From Tragulus kanchil (Eukaryota; Chordata; Mammalia; Artiodactyla; Tragulidae), in NCBI GenBank assembly GCA_022376925.1, contig JAIOJX010000026.1:201290400-201354399 (forward strand): a stretch of 64,000 nucleotides of DNA, in the 5' to 3' direction. This document shows, piece after piece, positions 34,812 to 47,637 of the stretch. The notes below the pieces were generated by a model that ran no database searches, was not told where the DNA came from, and was given only the letters and a program-made list of their open reading frames with translations. The position numbers were made by a program, and so were the translations under genes. Positions within the stretch are counted from its first letter, which is position 1, and the number at the start of each line of letters is the position of its first letter.

Positions 34812-35267
34812 ACCTGCCCTCCATGTTTCTTCAAACCAAAATATGTACTATTCGTACAAGGCCTCTGCTCTTTAGTGACTCAAGTTTGCCCTGCTTAGTT
34901 TCCAAAAGGATTCCTTACAAAATGAATATAAATGAACAGGGTTTAAAAAAGTAGATAAGGCAGTGTCACTGAGAAATGTGGAAAAAATGAATAATATAAA
35001 GACAAGGTGAGATTTGTATTCAAAATAATTGCCATAAACTATAAATCCATCAAGATGCAAACCTCAAAACTTGACTCTGAACTCTCTAGCAGTCAATGCA
35101 AAGTGATAAACAGAAACACAAGCAGTTTCAAGATTTGCTGTCTGTTCAGAAAAAGCATAACTATTCCTGGTATTGATATCTAAGTGGGATGTTTTTTCAT
35201 GGACAAGAGAAGAATAAGAGAAGAAAAGTGTCTGCTCTTTAGAGTCTCATGTGTCCCTCAGAACAGT

Positions 35268-35458
35268 GGTCCATTTTCAGTACCAGAGACCAACATCGTG
35301 GAAGACAATTTTTCTATGGACCAGGGGTCGGAGGATGGTTTGGGGATGATTCAAGCACATTGCACTTATTGTGCACTTTATTTCTATTATTACTACCACA
35401 GTTCCACCTTAGACCATTAGGCATTAGACCCCAGAGGTTGGTGACCCCTGCTTGAGAA
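35268..35458 (+). mobile_element. hAT-like DNA transposon fragment
   Basis: GTGGAAGACAATTTTTCTAT, GGACCAGGGGTCGGAGGATG, GGGATGATTCAAGCACATTG, with GAGGTTGGTGACCCCTGC at the right end, an internally deleted ancient element whose ends are partly complementary. Confidence 0.5.
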
Positions 35459-35769
35459 CCAAATGAATATATGTGAAACCAGTGAAGTGATGAGAGGCAG
35501 ATGAAAGGTTTGTGGGGCTACAACCCGAAGAAGGGATGATGGGACATCAAGGAATAGCCAGGGCAATGCTCTAGGCAAAGCGCATGAATAGGCAGGATTT
35601 AGACAGACAGGTTGTAAAGAGGGTAACCCAGGTGGCAAAATAACATAAAAGAGTCAGTAACCTGCAATTTGTACATTGCTTGTGGGAGGGGCTGGGAGAC
35701 AGAGAGGAAGGAATATGGTGGATTAAATGACAACACTGAGCAAGTGCTTACTAGGTACCACTCATGTTT

Positions 35770-35940
35770 CTAAGTATTTTGCGTGTATTGTCTCATTTAA
35801 TTTTCACACAAAACACTCGTGGCTTAGGTATGGCTCACTGCACCTGTTTTACAGAGCAGGCAGTTTTAACGGAAGAGAGAACTTAAGCAGCATCCTTAAA
35901 GTCAACCAGCTAAAAAGTGATAAAGTAGGAATGTGAATGT
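35770..35940 (-). mobile_element. MIR remnant
   Basis: TGTCTCATTTAATTTTCACA, TGTTTTACAGAGCAGGCAG, AAAGTCAACCAGCTAAAAAG in reverse MIR order. Confidence 0.55.
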
Positions 35941-36510
35941 AGGCTCCAATGAGTATACATTGCTGCTTCATTTAGAGTTCTTATGACTGGAAGATGTGTG
36001 ATCAGGTCAGCAGGGCCTTGGAATGCAGGAAGAAACACTTAAGTGAGGTGTAAAAGTCATCAGACTTTTTAGTAGAGAGATAGGATAATTCTGAATGGAT
36101 ATGGTGTCTGTATGGTGCTGGGCTTCCTTGCCTAGGGTCTGGAAGAAAGTTTCAGTGACAGAAGATTTATAGTGCCATGTTCAAGCTTTATACACTTCTG
36201 CTGGACATAAACTAGATTCTCCAGTTTCTGCCCAGTCTGTTGTGCCATCTCACTGCCAACATAAAGGCACCATCCAAGTTTACACATGTTTACTCTCAAG
36301 GCTCAGAGGCTGAATACATAACTTGAATACTGCATAAGCAAGATTATCATAATACTTTCCTGGAACTGTGGATCACAAAAAAGGACAAAGATGACACGTG
36401 TTCTGAGCTGACTTATGCCACTGAGTCACATCTAATGTTTTCCAAAATAAAATCACCAGGGTAGTTTAAGCATTTTTTGATACAGTTCTGAATAAATGAT
36501 GTTTCTCTAG

Positions 36511-36720
36511 TTTGACTCATTCGAAAAGACCCTGATGCTGGGAAAGACTGAAGGCAAAAGGAGTAGAGGGAAGCAGGGGATGAGATGACTAGATAGCATC
36601 ACTGGCTCAATGGACGTTAATTTGAGCAAACTCCCAGAGACAGTGAAGGCCTGGGGAGTCTGGTGTTCTATAGTCAATAGGGTCACAAAGAGTCAGACAT
36701 GACTGAGCAAGCAAACAACA
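36511..36720 (+). mobile_element. ART2A/Bov-A type SINE
   Basis: AAGACCCTGATGCTGGGAAA, GATGAGATGACTAGATAGCA, TCACAAAGAGTCAGACATGA in ART2A order. Confidence 0.88.
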
Positions 36721-37409
36721 ACCATGAAATATAGTTAAAGGAAGTGGATTAATTATACCTATTTCTCTATTGTGAATCTGTCCACTCAAATCCCATATTT
36801 TAGTTTAGTTGATGGCTTACATGTTGTTGCTAACATTTTTCAGCCTAGTACTGAAACACCAAATTGATACAAGCACCCAATTAACAAAACAAAATTTAAT
36901 GTTATCAACGTAATTATTGAGCTTGTGTTTGTAGTGACACATATAGAATATATATGACAATGTGACATGTAATAACAATCTGACATATAACAACTACTAT
37001 TTGAGAGTGAATAGTTAAAGATGGCTGTCCACTACGAGTAGTATGCAGGGCTTAGAATCAGTGATGCACACAGAACAAAGTATGTGGATATTAAAATCAA
37101 GCAGTTAAAGAAAATGCAGAATGAACTATCTTAACATAATAATATCTTATGCATAAAGAAAAAAATAACATAAAGATACACACAAAACTCAAAAATACAT
37201 ACTTTGAAAGAGTACAGACAAACAAATGAAAGGAAAAGGAGAATAAAAGTGAAAACGGAGGTGAAAGTGTGGAGCAAGGAAGAAAAGCTTGTATGTTTTT
37301 CTCTAGTTAAGAAAGTTTCTACTTAGCTGTGCTTCAATTAATACAGAATACATTAAGTGAAATTAAGTATCTTAAAGTACCATATTAAAAGAAACTTATG
37401 CTTGCTTTT

Positions 37410-37621
37410 GGGCTTCCCTGGTGGCTCAATGGTAAAGAATCTACCTGCCAATGCAGGAGACACGGGTTCGATCCCTGGGTTGGGAAGATCCCTTGAAGAA
37501 GGAAATGGCAACCCACCTCAGTATTCTTGCCTGGGAAATCCCATTGACAGAAAAACCTGGCAGGGTATAGTCCATGGGGTGGCAGAGAGTTAGATACAGC
37601 TAAGTGACTAAACAGCAACAG
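37410..37621 (+). mobile_element. Bov-tA SINE
   Basis: GGGCTTCCCTGGTGGCTCAA, GGGTTCGATCCCTGGGTTGG, ATTCTTGCCTGGGAAATCCC, ending CTAAGTGACTAAACAGCAAC. Target repeat TATGCTTG[C/T]TTTT on both sides (37397-37409 and 37622-37634). Confidence 0.92.
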
Positions 37622-38542
37622 TATGCTTGTTTTTACAATGCCTTTTAGTAAAAGTCAAGTTCTGACCCTTGACAATATAGTACTTAATTCAGAGTTCCCA
37701 ACGTCTGTTCAGGAGAGCCTAATACAATCATCAGCCTAGTATATTTTCAACTTGAACGTTGTGTTTTGTTGGATCTCCCAGATGGCTCATCACTTTATTC
37801 ATATTTGGTTCTTTCTTTAGGACCCGATATTTAAGGCAAGATCAATATAAAGAAGGTACCCTATATTTGATTTATTTTTAAAAAATTCAAGTCAGCTTCG
37901 CCTAAGTCAAAATGAAATTTATGAAGCATTAAATCAAGTTACCTGAAATATCCGAATTTCAGAAAGCAGAGCATTTCAAGGGCACCTACGTCTTGGGGCT
38001 CAGAATACATATTGAGAGTGATAGTTAAAGATGGTTATCAACGTAATTATTGAGCTTGTGTTTGTAGTGACACATATAGAATATATATGACAATGTGACA
38101 TGTAATAACAATCTGACATATAACAACTACTATTTGAGAGTGAATAGTTAAAGATGGCTGTCCACTACGAGTAGTATGCAGGGCTTAGAATCAGTGATGC
38201 ACACAGAACAAAGTATGTGGATATTAAAATCAAGCAGTTAAAGAAAATGCAGAATGAACTATCTTAACATAATAATATCTTATGCATAAAGAAAAAAATA
38301 ACATAAAGATACACACAAAACTCAAAAATACATACTTTGAAAGAGTACAGACAAACAAATGAAAGGAAAAGGAGAATAAAAGTGAAAACGGAGGTGAAAG
38401 TGTGGAGCAAGGAAGAAAAGCTTGTATGTTTTTCTCTAGTTAAGAAAGTTTCTACTTAGCTGTGCTTCAATTAATACAGAATACATTAAGTGAAATTAAG
38501 TATCTTAAAGTACCATATTAAAAGAAACTTATGCTTGCTTTT

Positions 38543-38754
38543 GGGCTTCCCTGGTGGCTCAATGGTAAAGAATCTACCTGCCAATGCAGGAGACACGGGT
38601 TCGATCCCTGGGTTGGGAAGATCCCTTGAAGAAGGAAATGGCAACCCACCTCAGTATTCTTGCCTGGGAAATCCCATTGACAGAAAAACCTGGCAGGGTA
38701 TAGTCCATGGGGTGGCAGAGAGTTAGATACAGCTAAGTGACTAAACAGCAACAG
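38543..38754 (+). mobile_element. Bov-tA SINE, duplicate copy
   Basis: Second copy of 37410-37621, with its target repeats, through duplication 12. Confidence 0.92.
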
Positions 38755-39139
38755 TATGCTTGTTTTTACAATGCCTTTTAGTAAAAGTCAAGTTCTGACC
38801 CTTGACAATATAGTACTTAATTCAGAGTTCCCAACGTCTGTTCAGGAGAGCCTAATACAATCATCAGCCTAGTATATTTTCAACTTGAACGTTGTGTTTT
38901 GTTGGATCTCCCAGATGGCTCATCACTTTATTCATATTTGGTTCTTTCTTTAGGACCCGATATTTAAGGCAAGATCAATATAAAGAAGGTACCCTATATT
39001 TGATTTATTTTTTTAAAAAAATTCGAAGTCAGCTTCGCCTAAGTCAAAATGAAATTTATGAAGCATTAAATCAAGTTACCTGAAATATCCGAATTTCAGA
39101 AAGCAGAGCATTTCAAGGGCACCTACGTCTTGGGGCTCA

Positions 39140-41285
39140 GAGCCAAGGGTGGATAAGACAACTTGGAACACCTAAACCTCCCAGTGCAGACACAGCAGCC
39201 ACTGGGTGCACGAACCACTGAGCGCAGGACAAAAAGGCGAGCGTGAGTGGGCGGCTCCTTTTCTGCATCATGAAAGTACAAAGCCAGTACTTCTTACAAA
39301 CATGAATGGAAAAACTGCTCAGAGCAGACACCCACATACCTCATGAAGGTAAATGAAGAGCAGAAGGTTAAGAACTTGGGTAAGAAAAGAAATGCTGATA
39401 TCCACCAGCCAAAAGGCCAGCTACCTCTTCTTGCAATTTCTTTCTCCCTCCTTACCTTGAAGCCCTGGGGGCCCTAGGCCAACTTTTCAAGCCAACAGAA
39501 CAGTTTTGACAAAGGAGGATTAAATGTCTTCATGCTAGAAGGATTTTTTTTTTTAGTACTGTCAAGTAGATCCTCAGGCATCCTCCTTATTCCCTCTACT
39601 CAAATGTTACTTTCATTTACCTTAAGAATCGGTAAGAATTTCTGCACATAAATTCCTGTTAAATGACTACCGCATGGTGCTGCTGCAGACATGTCACTCT
39701 CCCCTAATTCACTTCCACGTTAATAATCCTCCCACACATCCTCCTCCTCCTGCCCAAGAGTCCTCTTACTTTATTCCATGATGTACCTTTAATCGCCCCT
39801 GGGTAGAGGTGAACTGTAAACAAAACTGTCAGAACTCTAACTGGGATATCCTGCTGAAGTACTTTAAACAAATACTCTGAACTTCTGCAGAAAACAGAAG
39901 AAATAAAATGAGACAAAACCATGTCCACAGGTGGTTTTCTGTCGGAATTAGATTATCTTCACATTTTCACTAAGAATATGAATGCTTTTTTTCATCACGT
40001 TGAACAAGAACCTCTATTGTTGCTATATTCATAGAGCAATTTCACACGGTAACTGCTGATGTCAGCTGCTTTGGCAGGGGACGCGCTTTACAATTTACAG
40101 AACTCATGAGAAACTTGCATAAGTCACAAAATGATTTTGTAAAACCAAAGCAACATAGGAGATGGTATTATGCTTTTCAGTTTCAGTTTTAAAATTTCAG
40201 AGCATTAAATCGTCTGAGTCGAGCCAAGGGTGGGGAAATGGAAGACAACTTGGAACACCTAAACCTCCCAGTGCAGACACAGCAGCCACTGGGTGCACGA
40301 ACCACTGAGCGCGGGACAAAAAGGCGAGCGTGAGTGGGCGGCTCCTTTTCTGCATCATGAAAGTACAAAGCCAGTACTTCTTACAAACATGAATGGAAAA
40401 ACTGCTCAGAGCAGACACCCACATACCTCATGAAGGTAAATGAAGAGCAGAAGGTTAAGAACTTGGGTAAGAAAAGAAATGCTGATATCCACCAGCCAAA
40501 AGGCCAGCTACCTCTTCTTGCAATTTCTTTCTCCCTCCTTACCTTGAAGCCCTGGGGGCCCTAGGCCAACTTTTCAAGCCAACAGAACAGTTTTGACAAA
40601 GGAGGATTAAATGTCTTCATGCTAGAAGGATTTTTTTTTTTAGTACTGTCAAGTAGATCCTCAGGCATCCTCCTTATTCCCTCTCCTCAAATGTTACTTT
40701 CATTTACCTTAAGAATCGGTAAGAATTTCTGCACATAAATTCCTGTTAAATGACTACCGCATGGTGCTGCTGCAGACATGTCACTCTCCCCTAATTCACT
40801 TCCACGTTAATAATCCTCCCACACATCCTCCTCCTCCTGCCCAAGAGTCCTCTTACTTTATTCCATGATGTACCTTTAATCGCCCCTGGGTAGAGGTGAA
40901 CTGTAAACAAAACTGTCAGAACTCTAACTGGGATATCCTGCTGAAGTACTTTAAACAAATACTCTGAACTTCTGCAGAAAACAGAAGAAATAAAATGAGA
41001 CAAAACCATGTCCACAGGTGGTTTTCTGTCGGAATTAGATTATCTTCACATTTTCACTAAGAATATGAATGCTTTTTTTCATCACGTTGAACAAGAACCT
41101 CTATTGTTGCTATATTCATAGAGCAATTTCACACGGTAACTGCTGATGTCAGCTGCTTTGGCAGGGGACGCGCTTTACAATTTACAGAACTCATGAGAAA
41201 CTTGCATAAGTCACAAAAAATGATTTTGTAAAACCAAAGCAACATAGGAGATGGTATTATGCTTTTCAGTTTCAGTTTTTAAAAT
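39140..41285. repeat. Direct duplication 13 (copies 39140-40195 and 40221-41285), in MYB intron 14
   Basis: Offset 1,087 in the body. The linker 40196-40220 reads like a compressed, corrupted version of the sequence that precedes the left copy (AGCATTAAATC also occurs at about 39062). No mobile element recognised in the unit. Confidence 0.95.
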
Positions 41286-41358
41286 AATAAGCAGATCCAG
41301 ACGGTGTCCAAAATTATTGCATTTAACCTATCTGTAGAAAAGACTTACTCTGGACTAA

Positions 41359-41483
41359 AATTCTAAAGGTCAGACTTCCTTCCCAATGGGGCAACATTGG
41401 GAATTCTAAAGGTCAGACTTCCTTCCCAATGGGGCAACATTGGGAATTCTAAAGGTCAGACTTCCTTCCCAATGGGGCAACAT
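41359..41483. repeat. 43-bp minisatellite, about 2.9 units
   Basis: Three tandem units starting ATTCTAAAGG and containing CCAATGGGGCAACATT, period 43 (starts 41361, 41404, 41447), apparently identical. A second copy of the array is at about 42485-42608 in duplication 14. The perfect identity points to recent expansion. Confidence 0.95.
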
Positions 41484-42484
41484 TTAAAATGCATTAGTTA
41501 TGAGAGATAATGTAGAAATCGTTAGTGGTATCTTGGAAGTCAAGAATAAATCTGAAATGAAGTATCGCTGAGGTATGGGTAATGGTTATCAAACTTTTCC
41601 TCTGCATAAATGCTTCCCTATGGCTGCACAAAACTAGTAGCTCCCAACTTCAGGGCTGATAACTTTTCATAGAAAAGAGACCTAAAAATTAGGGAATCAA
41701 ACGTCCAGACGGTGATGTGTGTGTGTGCCATCCACCAGGGTCTCCACATCCGATTCAGTCTAACTTAACCATTGCTAATGGGAATGGTCTTCAAATTGGG
41801 AGTTTGTCCCCAGCGTCTCCAGGTTTCTTTGCATCTTACATGTTGATAGATTTCCCAACAGTTTTAATCACAAAGCCTCAGGTGTCACAATTATTTGGAA
41901 GAATAGCTCTTTCCTTAGTGACATATTGGCTTTACACTATTAAGATTAAAACAAGTGCCAAATTGCTTTAAAGTGATTCTATCTTTGTTGGCCCAAGGAA
42001 AATTCAATATCACCGTGTTTACAAAACCCAACCAAACAAAAATATTCAGATCTTGTACATTCTAGGGTAGGGCACTCTGAATTTGAGCTCAACTTGCCTT
42101 CTCCACTCATTTAGTCTTTCCAGTTCATCCCCAAAACTGCACATGGCAAACTTATTTTATACGATACATTGAAAGCAGATTGCTGAAAGACTACTGACAG
42201 TTATATGAAATCTTGCCAGGGCAAGAGGAAGAAAGTGACCCAAGGGAGAACCAAGTGAATACAGAGGTATCCAGGGAAGCAGGTCAACAACAGCACACCA
42301 ATACTAAGTGCCAAGATCATGAGAAACTTGCATAAGTCACAAAAATGATTTTGTAAAACCAAAGCAACATAGGAGATGGTATTATGCTTTTCTGTTTCAG
42401 TTTTTAAAATAATAAGCAGATCCAGACGGTGTCCAAAATTATTGCATTTAACCTATCTGTAGAAAAGACTTACTCTGGACTAAA

Positions 42485-42608
42485 ATTCTAAAGGTCAGAC
42501 TTCCTTCCCAATGGGGCAACATTGGGAATTCTAAAGGTCAGACTTCCTTCCCAATGGGGCAACATTGGGAATTCTAAAGGTCAGACTTCCTTCCCAATGG
42601 GGCAACAT
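42485..42608. repeat. 43-bp minisatellite, second copy
   Basis: The same three-unit array as at 41359-41483, carried by the right copy of duplication 14. Confidence 0.93.
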
Positions 42609-43789
42609 TTAAAATGCATTAGTTATGAGAGATAATGTAGAAATCGTTAGTGGTATCTTGGAAGTCAAGAATAAATCTGAAATGAAGTATCGCTGAGGTA
42701 TGGGTAATGGTTATCAAACTTTTCCTCTGCATAAATGCTTCCCTATGGCTGCACAAAACTAGTAGCTCCCAACTTCAGGGCTGATAACTTTTCATAGAAA
42801 AGAGCCCTAAAAATTAGGGAATCAAAGGTCCAGACGGTGATGGGGGGGTGTGCCATCCACCAGGGTCTCCACATCCCATTCAGTCTAACTTAACCATTGC
42901 TAATGGGAATGGTCTTCAAATTGGGAGTTTGTCCCCAGCGTCTCCAGGTTTCTTTGCATCTTACATGTTGATAGATTTCCCAACAGTTTTAATCACAAAG
43001 CCTCAGGTGTCACAATTATTTGGAAGAATAGCTCTTTCCTTAGTGACATATTGGCTTTACACTATTAAGATTAAAACAAGTGCCAAATTGCTTTAAAGTG
43101 ATTCTATCTTTGTTGGCCCAAGGAAAATTCAATATCACCGTGTTTACAAAACCCAACCAAACAAAAATATTCAGATCTTGTACATTCTAGGGTAGGGCAC
43201 TCTGAATTTGAGCTCAACTTGCCTTCTCCACTCATTTAGTCTTTCCAGTTCATCCCCAAAACTGCACATGGCAAACTTATTTTATACGATACATTGAAAG
43301 CAGATTGCTGAAAGACTACTGACAGTTATATGAAATCTTGCCAGGGCAAGAGGAAGAAAGTGACCCAAGGGAGAACCAAGTGAATACAGAGGTATCCAGG
43401 GAAGCAGGTCAACAACAGCACACCAATACTAAGAAATGCCCGGAAAGATCTATGTCACATGGAGACAGGCTGTTGCTTTGTTTACATGCCAGCACAAGCA
43501 GCAGAAAAATACAGAAAACCAGTACATCAGTTGCTTCATCTCCATAACAGGGAAGAAATCTGACTACATTTATTTCAGGAATCAGTTGAATCAGCAATCT
43601 CTTTTGGTGACCCACTGGCACAGTTCTGCCAGAGTGGAACAAGGAATGAGAAAGACCATCTGAGAGGAAATAATACACCTTGGTGTAAGCGGACCTGGCT
43701 ATTGGTGAGGCCTCCTTGCCTATGCTTCTAAGGACAGCAACTGTCTAAAATAGTTACCACCAATGTACATTTGCAAGTGTGCTGTCATT

Positions 43790-43950
43790 TTGAAAGTAGT
43801 ATTCTGTCCATTTGATCTTCACAGCAACTTTGTATGATGAATGGAAGACAAACCCAGTTTATAGATGAGATCACTTTCATCTGAAGAAAATTAATGAATT
43901 AAAAACAAGCAGTTAGAAACTGGTAAAGTCTATATTAGAATCCAGGTGCC
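43790..43950 (-). mobile_element. MIR remnant
   Basis: TTGATCTTCACAGCAACTTT, CCCAGTTTATAGATGAGATC, TAGAATCCAGGTGCCTG in reverse MIR order. Confidence 0.5.
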
Positions 43951-44503
43951 TGTTGTGCGCATGCTAGCTTATAATGCTCCTAAGCAAAGCCAACTGTGCA
44001 AAAAAGGTTTGCCTAATTGTTTGAAAAATTCATAAATAATTCATATAAGGATAGGAGCAATGCAAAGCACATGAAACCTGAAAAGTGAGTTTCAACTGCT
44101 GGCAATAATATTGTAGATTCTTTGATGCTATGCAAATGTGTTTAAGTATTAATAGCTTAAGAAATTTCCTTAAATTCACTGTTTTAAAAAAGTAAGGCGA
44201 GAACAAGCCAAGTCAGGAAATTAAAATTTAAGGCTGTCATTTTGTGGTTATACAAAAGAGGAAAGTGAGTGAGTATAAAGCATATGAACACATCTTTTAC
44301 ATTTGGGTTTTAAACAGGAATAAAAGGAAATTATAATTTAAGAGAAAACTACACAAGCTCACAGTCCTGTAACTTAAGTATAGTTTCAGATTTACCGATG
44401 AAAATGTCTACCTTAGGAGATGTTAATTGGCATAATGTTTTTATTTCAAAATGTAAAGCAAATCGAAAGCACAGTCAGTTCTTTTCTCTTTACTGAGAGA
44501 GTT

Positions 44504-44568
44504 CTGTGTGTGTGTGTCTGTGTGTGTGTGTCTGTGTGTGTCTGTGTGTGTGTCTGTGTGTGTGTGTG
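44504..44568. repeat. (TG)n microsatellite with TCTG interruptions
   Basis: TG/CA repeat in MYB intron 14, interrupted by TC at fairly regular spacing. Likely polymorphic. Confidence 0.95.
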
Positions 44569-45213
44569 CGCCTTGGGCTCTTCCAGGGTAACTTTTGAAC
44601 AGAGGAATCCAGTAGCATTCCACAGTGAGCCTGCCTTTCCCATCCCAAACTGAAAGTTTTCTAAGCTGAATATCTATTTCCTCATTCATGATCATCTTCC
44701 AAGCTTCTAGACTCCATTCTCTGCCACCATAAAAGATAGATAAAATCGCACAATGGTCTGAAAATTTCATACTCTGAGCTACGTGAAAGGTGCAAATATC
44801 AAAAATGTCTCAGAACATTTTTATTATGAGGTGCTGTTTGTTTTTACAATTAAAGTTGAGGGCAATTAAAAAAAAGAAGAAAAAGAAATCCAGCTATGAT
44901 ACTATTATGCAGCTGCTCCAAATTCCTTTTTAAAACAGATCAAGCATAAATAATTTCAAAAACAAATATAAGGTTATTTGTGCATAATGGCAATACTTGC
45001 CTCTAAACATTGTAGCTTAAGTACTAGGGAATACATGGAAGCTCAAGTTACTAAAACACTTTGCTTCTCAATGACAACCCACATAACAAAAGGGCATACT
45101 TAGGAGCCTGAGTCTGGTCTTTACATACCTCCCATTAAAAGATCACAGCACCTTGGGAAAGTGGCTGGTTCCAAGAAGAGAGGAAGGAAATATAGCTATT
45201 ATACGTATTCATG

Positions 45214-45451
45214 TATAGGCAGGGCTTCACAGGTGGTGCTAGTGCTAAAGAACCTTCCCGCCAGTGCAAGAGACATAAGAGAAGTGGGTTCGATCCTTGG
45301 GTTGGGAAGATGCCCCGGAGGAGGGCATGGCAACCCACTCCAGTATCTTTGCCTGGAGAATCCCACGGACAGAGGAGCCTGTCAAGCTACAGTCCATGGG
45401 GTCACAAAAAGTCGGACACAACTGAAACGACTTAGCATGCATGCATACGTG
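45214..45451 (+). mobile_element. Bov-tA SINE
   Basis: GGGCTTCACAGGTGGTGCTA, GTGGGTTCGATCCTTGGGTT, GGCATGGCAACCCACTCCAG, ending AACTGAAACGACTTAGCATG. Short target repeat CATGTATA near both ends. Confidence 0.9.
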
Positions 45452-46346
45452 CATGTATAAGCATATGCATTTACATGTACATTATAAGCTGAACTATAAA
45501 GGCCCAGGATTTGGGGCCTCAAAACAGTAACTGCACTGTCTAAGGTGTTACGGCTAAAATTAAGCCAGGGGTCAACAACACTGAAATGACAGAACACAGA
45601 ACTGCAATTAGTATAGTCTTCAATGAACTCTTCTTGTACTAAAGTAAATGTATTTTACAAATTATAAAATTTCTAGATTGTAGAAAGTACTCAAGTTTAA
45701 TAACCAGGCTATTTAACAAATATACAATATGTTCAATAGTACCATGCATGAGAAATCTGCCTGATTAGGTCAAATTGAATTATCAATGGAAATACATGAT
45801 ACATCATAATGATTTTAATAAGAAACTTACCAAATCAGTTTAAAATCTGTACAAATATTGTTGAGCCAGGGTTATATGAAATATAGGCAATATATGTTTA
45901 AATATTTATGATGACCTGATGCATTTTTCTGGTATTTATCACAAAAATTTGAAACATTTTAGAAGTCATATAATACTATGGTACTAGAAGCTAGGCTTCG
46001 ATGACACGAAATGAAAGAGATACTTGGTACCTATCGTTCACTTTTAAAATGAATTAGTTATCTGTTATAGCGAGTTATTAAAATATATTTGAGTGGTATA
46101 CATCAGTAAAACCACATAGTGTGCATGAAAGTATTAACTCCCAAATCAGCTTATAGGTCTCAATTATTTAGGTTAGTGGAGCTGACAACTGTTACCTTCA
46201 CCATGTGATGCATGTAGGTAATTTAATCTCAGTATACAAATGGTAGAATCTGAAGAGAGACAAATGTAAGACATTGATGTGCTAGAAAATATGGATTAAT
46301 AAAGACAGAGCTACTGTTTAATAATGAGTTTCAAAGGTAAGTAATA

Positions 46347-46414
46347 TTGGGTGGCCAAAGAGTTTGCTCATAAGATGTTATGGAACCCCCCCAAATGAAC
46401 TTTTTGACCAACTC
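46347..46414. mobile_element. Mariner-derived MITE (palindromic)
   Basis: TTGGGTGGCCAAAGAGTTTG at the left pairs imperfectly with AACTTTTTGACCAACTCC at the right, around a TAAGATGTTATGGAA centre. This is the short palindromic mariner derivative common in ruminants. Repeated at 47433-47500. Confidence 0.8.
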
Positions 46415-47432
46415 CAAATTTTCATCAAATAAAATATAAATATGCTGATAATAAAATTCCATACTGATTGTTTTTAAATTCAGTAGCATTAAAACCTTTA
46501 AAGCAAGAATTAGACACTTTATTTATGTTGAAAGGAAGGATAATTGCCTTAGCTTTGGTTTATCTATACAAGATTAGAGGCAGGGGCTCATTTACATGTA
46601 CATTATAAGTAACTGCCAACCTGTCTAAAGGTGTTACGGCTAAAATTAAGCCAGGGGTCAACAACACTGAAATGACAGAACACAGAACTGCAATTAGTAT
46701 AGTCTTCAATGAACTCTTCTTGTACTAAAGTAAATGTATTTTACAAATTATAAAATTTCTAGATTGTAGAAAGTACTCAAGTTTAATAACCAGGCTATTT
46801 AACAAATATACAATATGTTCAATAGTACCATGCATGAGAAATCTGCCTGATTAGGTCAAATTGAATTATCAATGGAAATACATGATACATCATAATGATT
46901 TTAATAAGAAACTTACCAAATCAGTTTAAAATCTGTACAAATATTGTTGAGCCAGGGTTATATGAAATATAGGCAATATATGTTTAAATATTTATGATGA
47001 CCTGATGCATTTTTCTGGTATTTATCACAAAAATTTGAAACATTTTAGAAGTCATATAATACTATGGTACTAGAAGCTAGGCTTCGATGACACGAAATGA
47101 AAGAGATACTTGGTACCTATCGTTCACTTTTAAAATGAATTAGTTATCTGTTATAGCGAGTTATTAAAATATATTTGAGTGGTATACATCAGTAAAACCA
47201 CATAGTGTGCATGAAAGTATTAACTCCCAAATCAGCTTATAGGTCTCAATTATTTAGGTTAGTGGAGCTGACAACTGTTACCTTCACCATGTGATGCATG
47301 TAGGTAATTTAATCTCAGTATACAAATGGTAGAATCTGAAGAGAGACAAATGTAAGACATTGATGTGCTAGAAAATATGGATTAATAAAGACAGAGCTAC
47401 TGTTTAATAATGAGTTTCAAAGGTAAGTAATA

Positions 47433-47500
47433 TTGGGTGGCCAAAGAGTTTGCTCATAAGATGTTATGGAACCCCCCCAAATGAACTTTTTGACCAACTC
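47433..47500. mobile_element. Mariner-derived MITE, duplicate copy
   Basis: Second copy of 46347-46414 through duplication 15. Confidence 0.8.
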
Positions 47501-47637
47501 CAAATTTTCATCAAATAAAATATAAATATGCTGATAATAAAATTCCATACTGATTGTTTTTAAATTCAGTAGCATTAAAACCTTTAAAGCAAGAATTAGA
47601 CACTTTATTTATGTTGAAAGGAAGGATAATTGCCTTA

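Larger units (their letters stand above)
32706..34921. repeat. Direct duplication 11 (copies 32706-33803 and 33823-34921), in MYB intron 14
   Basis: Offset 1,117-1,118; one G-run difference (ACCAGGATAG versus ACCAGGGATAG). The 19-base linker 33804-33822 contains a 16-base piece also found at about 32791. Includes a MIR remnant and two adjacent Bov-type SINEs. Confidence 0.95.
36901..39141. repeat. Direct duplication 12 (copies 36901-38004 and 38034-39141), in MYB intron 14
   Basis: Offset 1,133. The linker 38005-38033 contains a near copy of about 36998-37020. T-run and A-run lengths differ at about 37876 and 39010. Contains one Bov-type SINE per copy. Confidence 0.95.
41191..43433. repeat. 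Direct duplication 14 (copies 41191-42308 and 42317-43433), in MYB intron 14
   Basis: Offset 1,125-1,126. Its first ~95 bases also belong to duplication 13, so that stretch occurs three times (40104, 41191, 42317), with an A run of 4, 6 and 5 in the three copies. Contains a 43-bp minisatellite in each copy. Confidence 0.95.
45468..47637. repeat. Direct duplication 15 (copies 45468-46551 and 46589-47637), in MYB intron 14
   Basis: Offset 1,086 in the body. The right copy is missing ~35 bases near its start and is preceded by a 37-base linker. A mariner-derived MITE is present in each copy. Confidence 0.95.

Noticed and set aside
39140..39340. GC-richer segment with GGGCGG as an intronic promoter
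   Set aside because: Only one Sp1-like word and a few CpGs; not enough to claim a promoter without expression or chromatin data.
41359..42608. CRISPR-like array
   Set aside because: The 43-bp units are contiguous with no spacers, and this is a mammalian genome.
44441..44770. A His/Thr-repeat protein on the minus strand
   Set aside because: Product of translating the TG/CA microsatellite; no other support.
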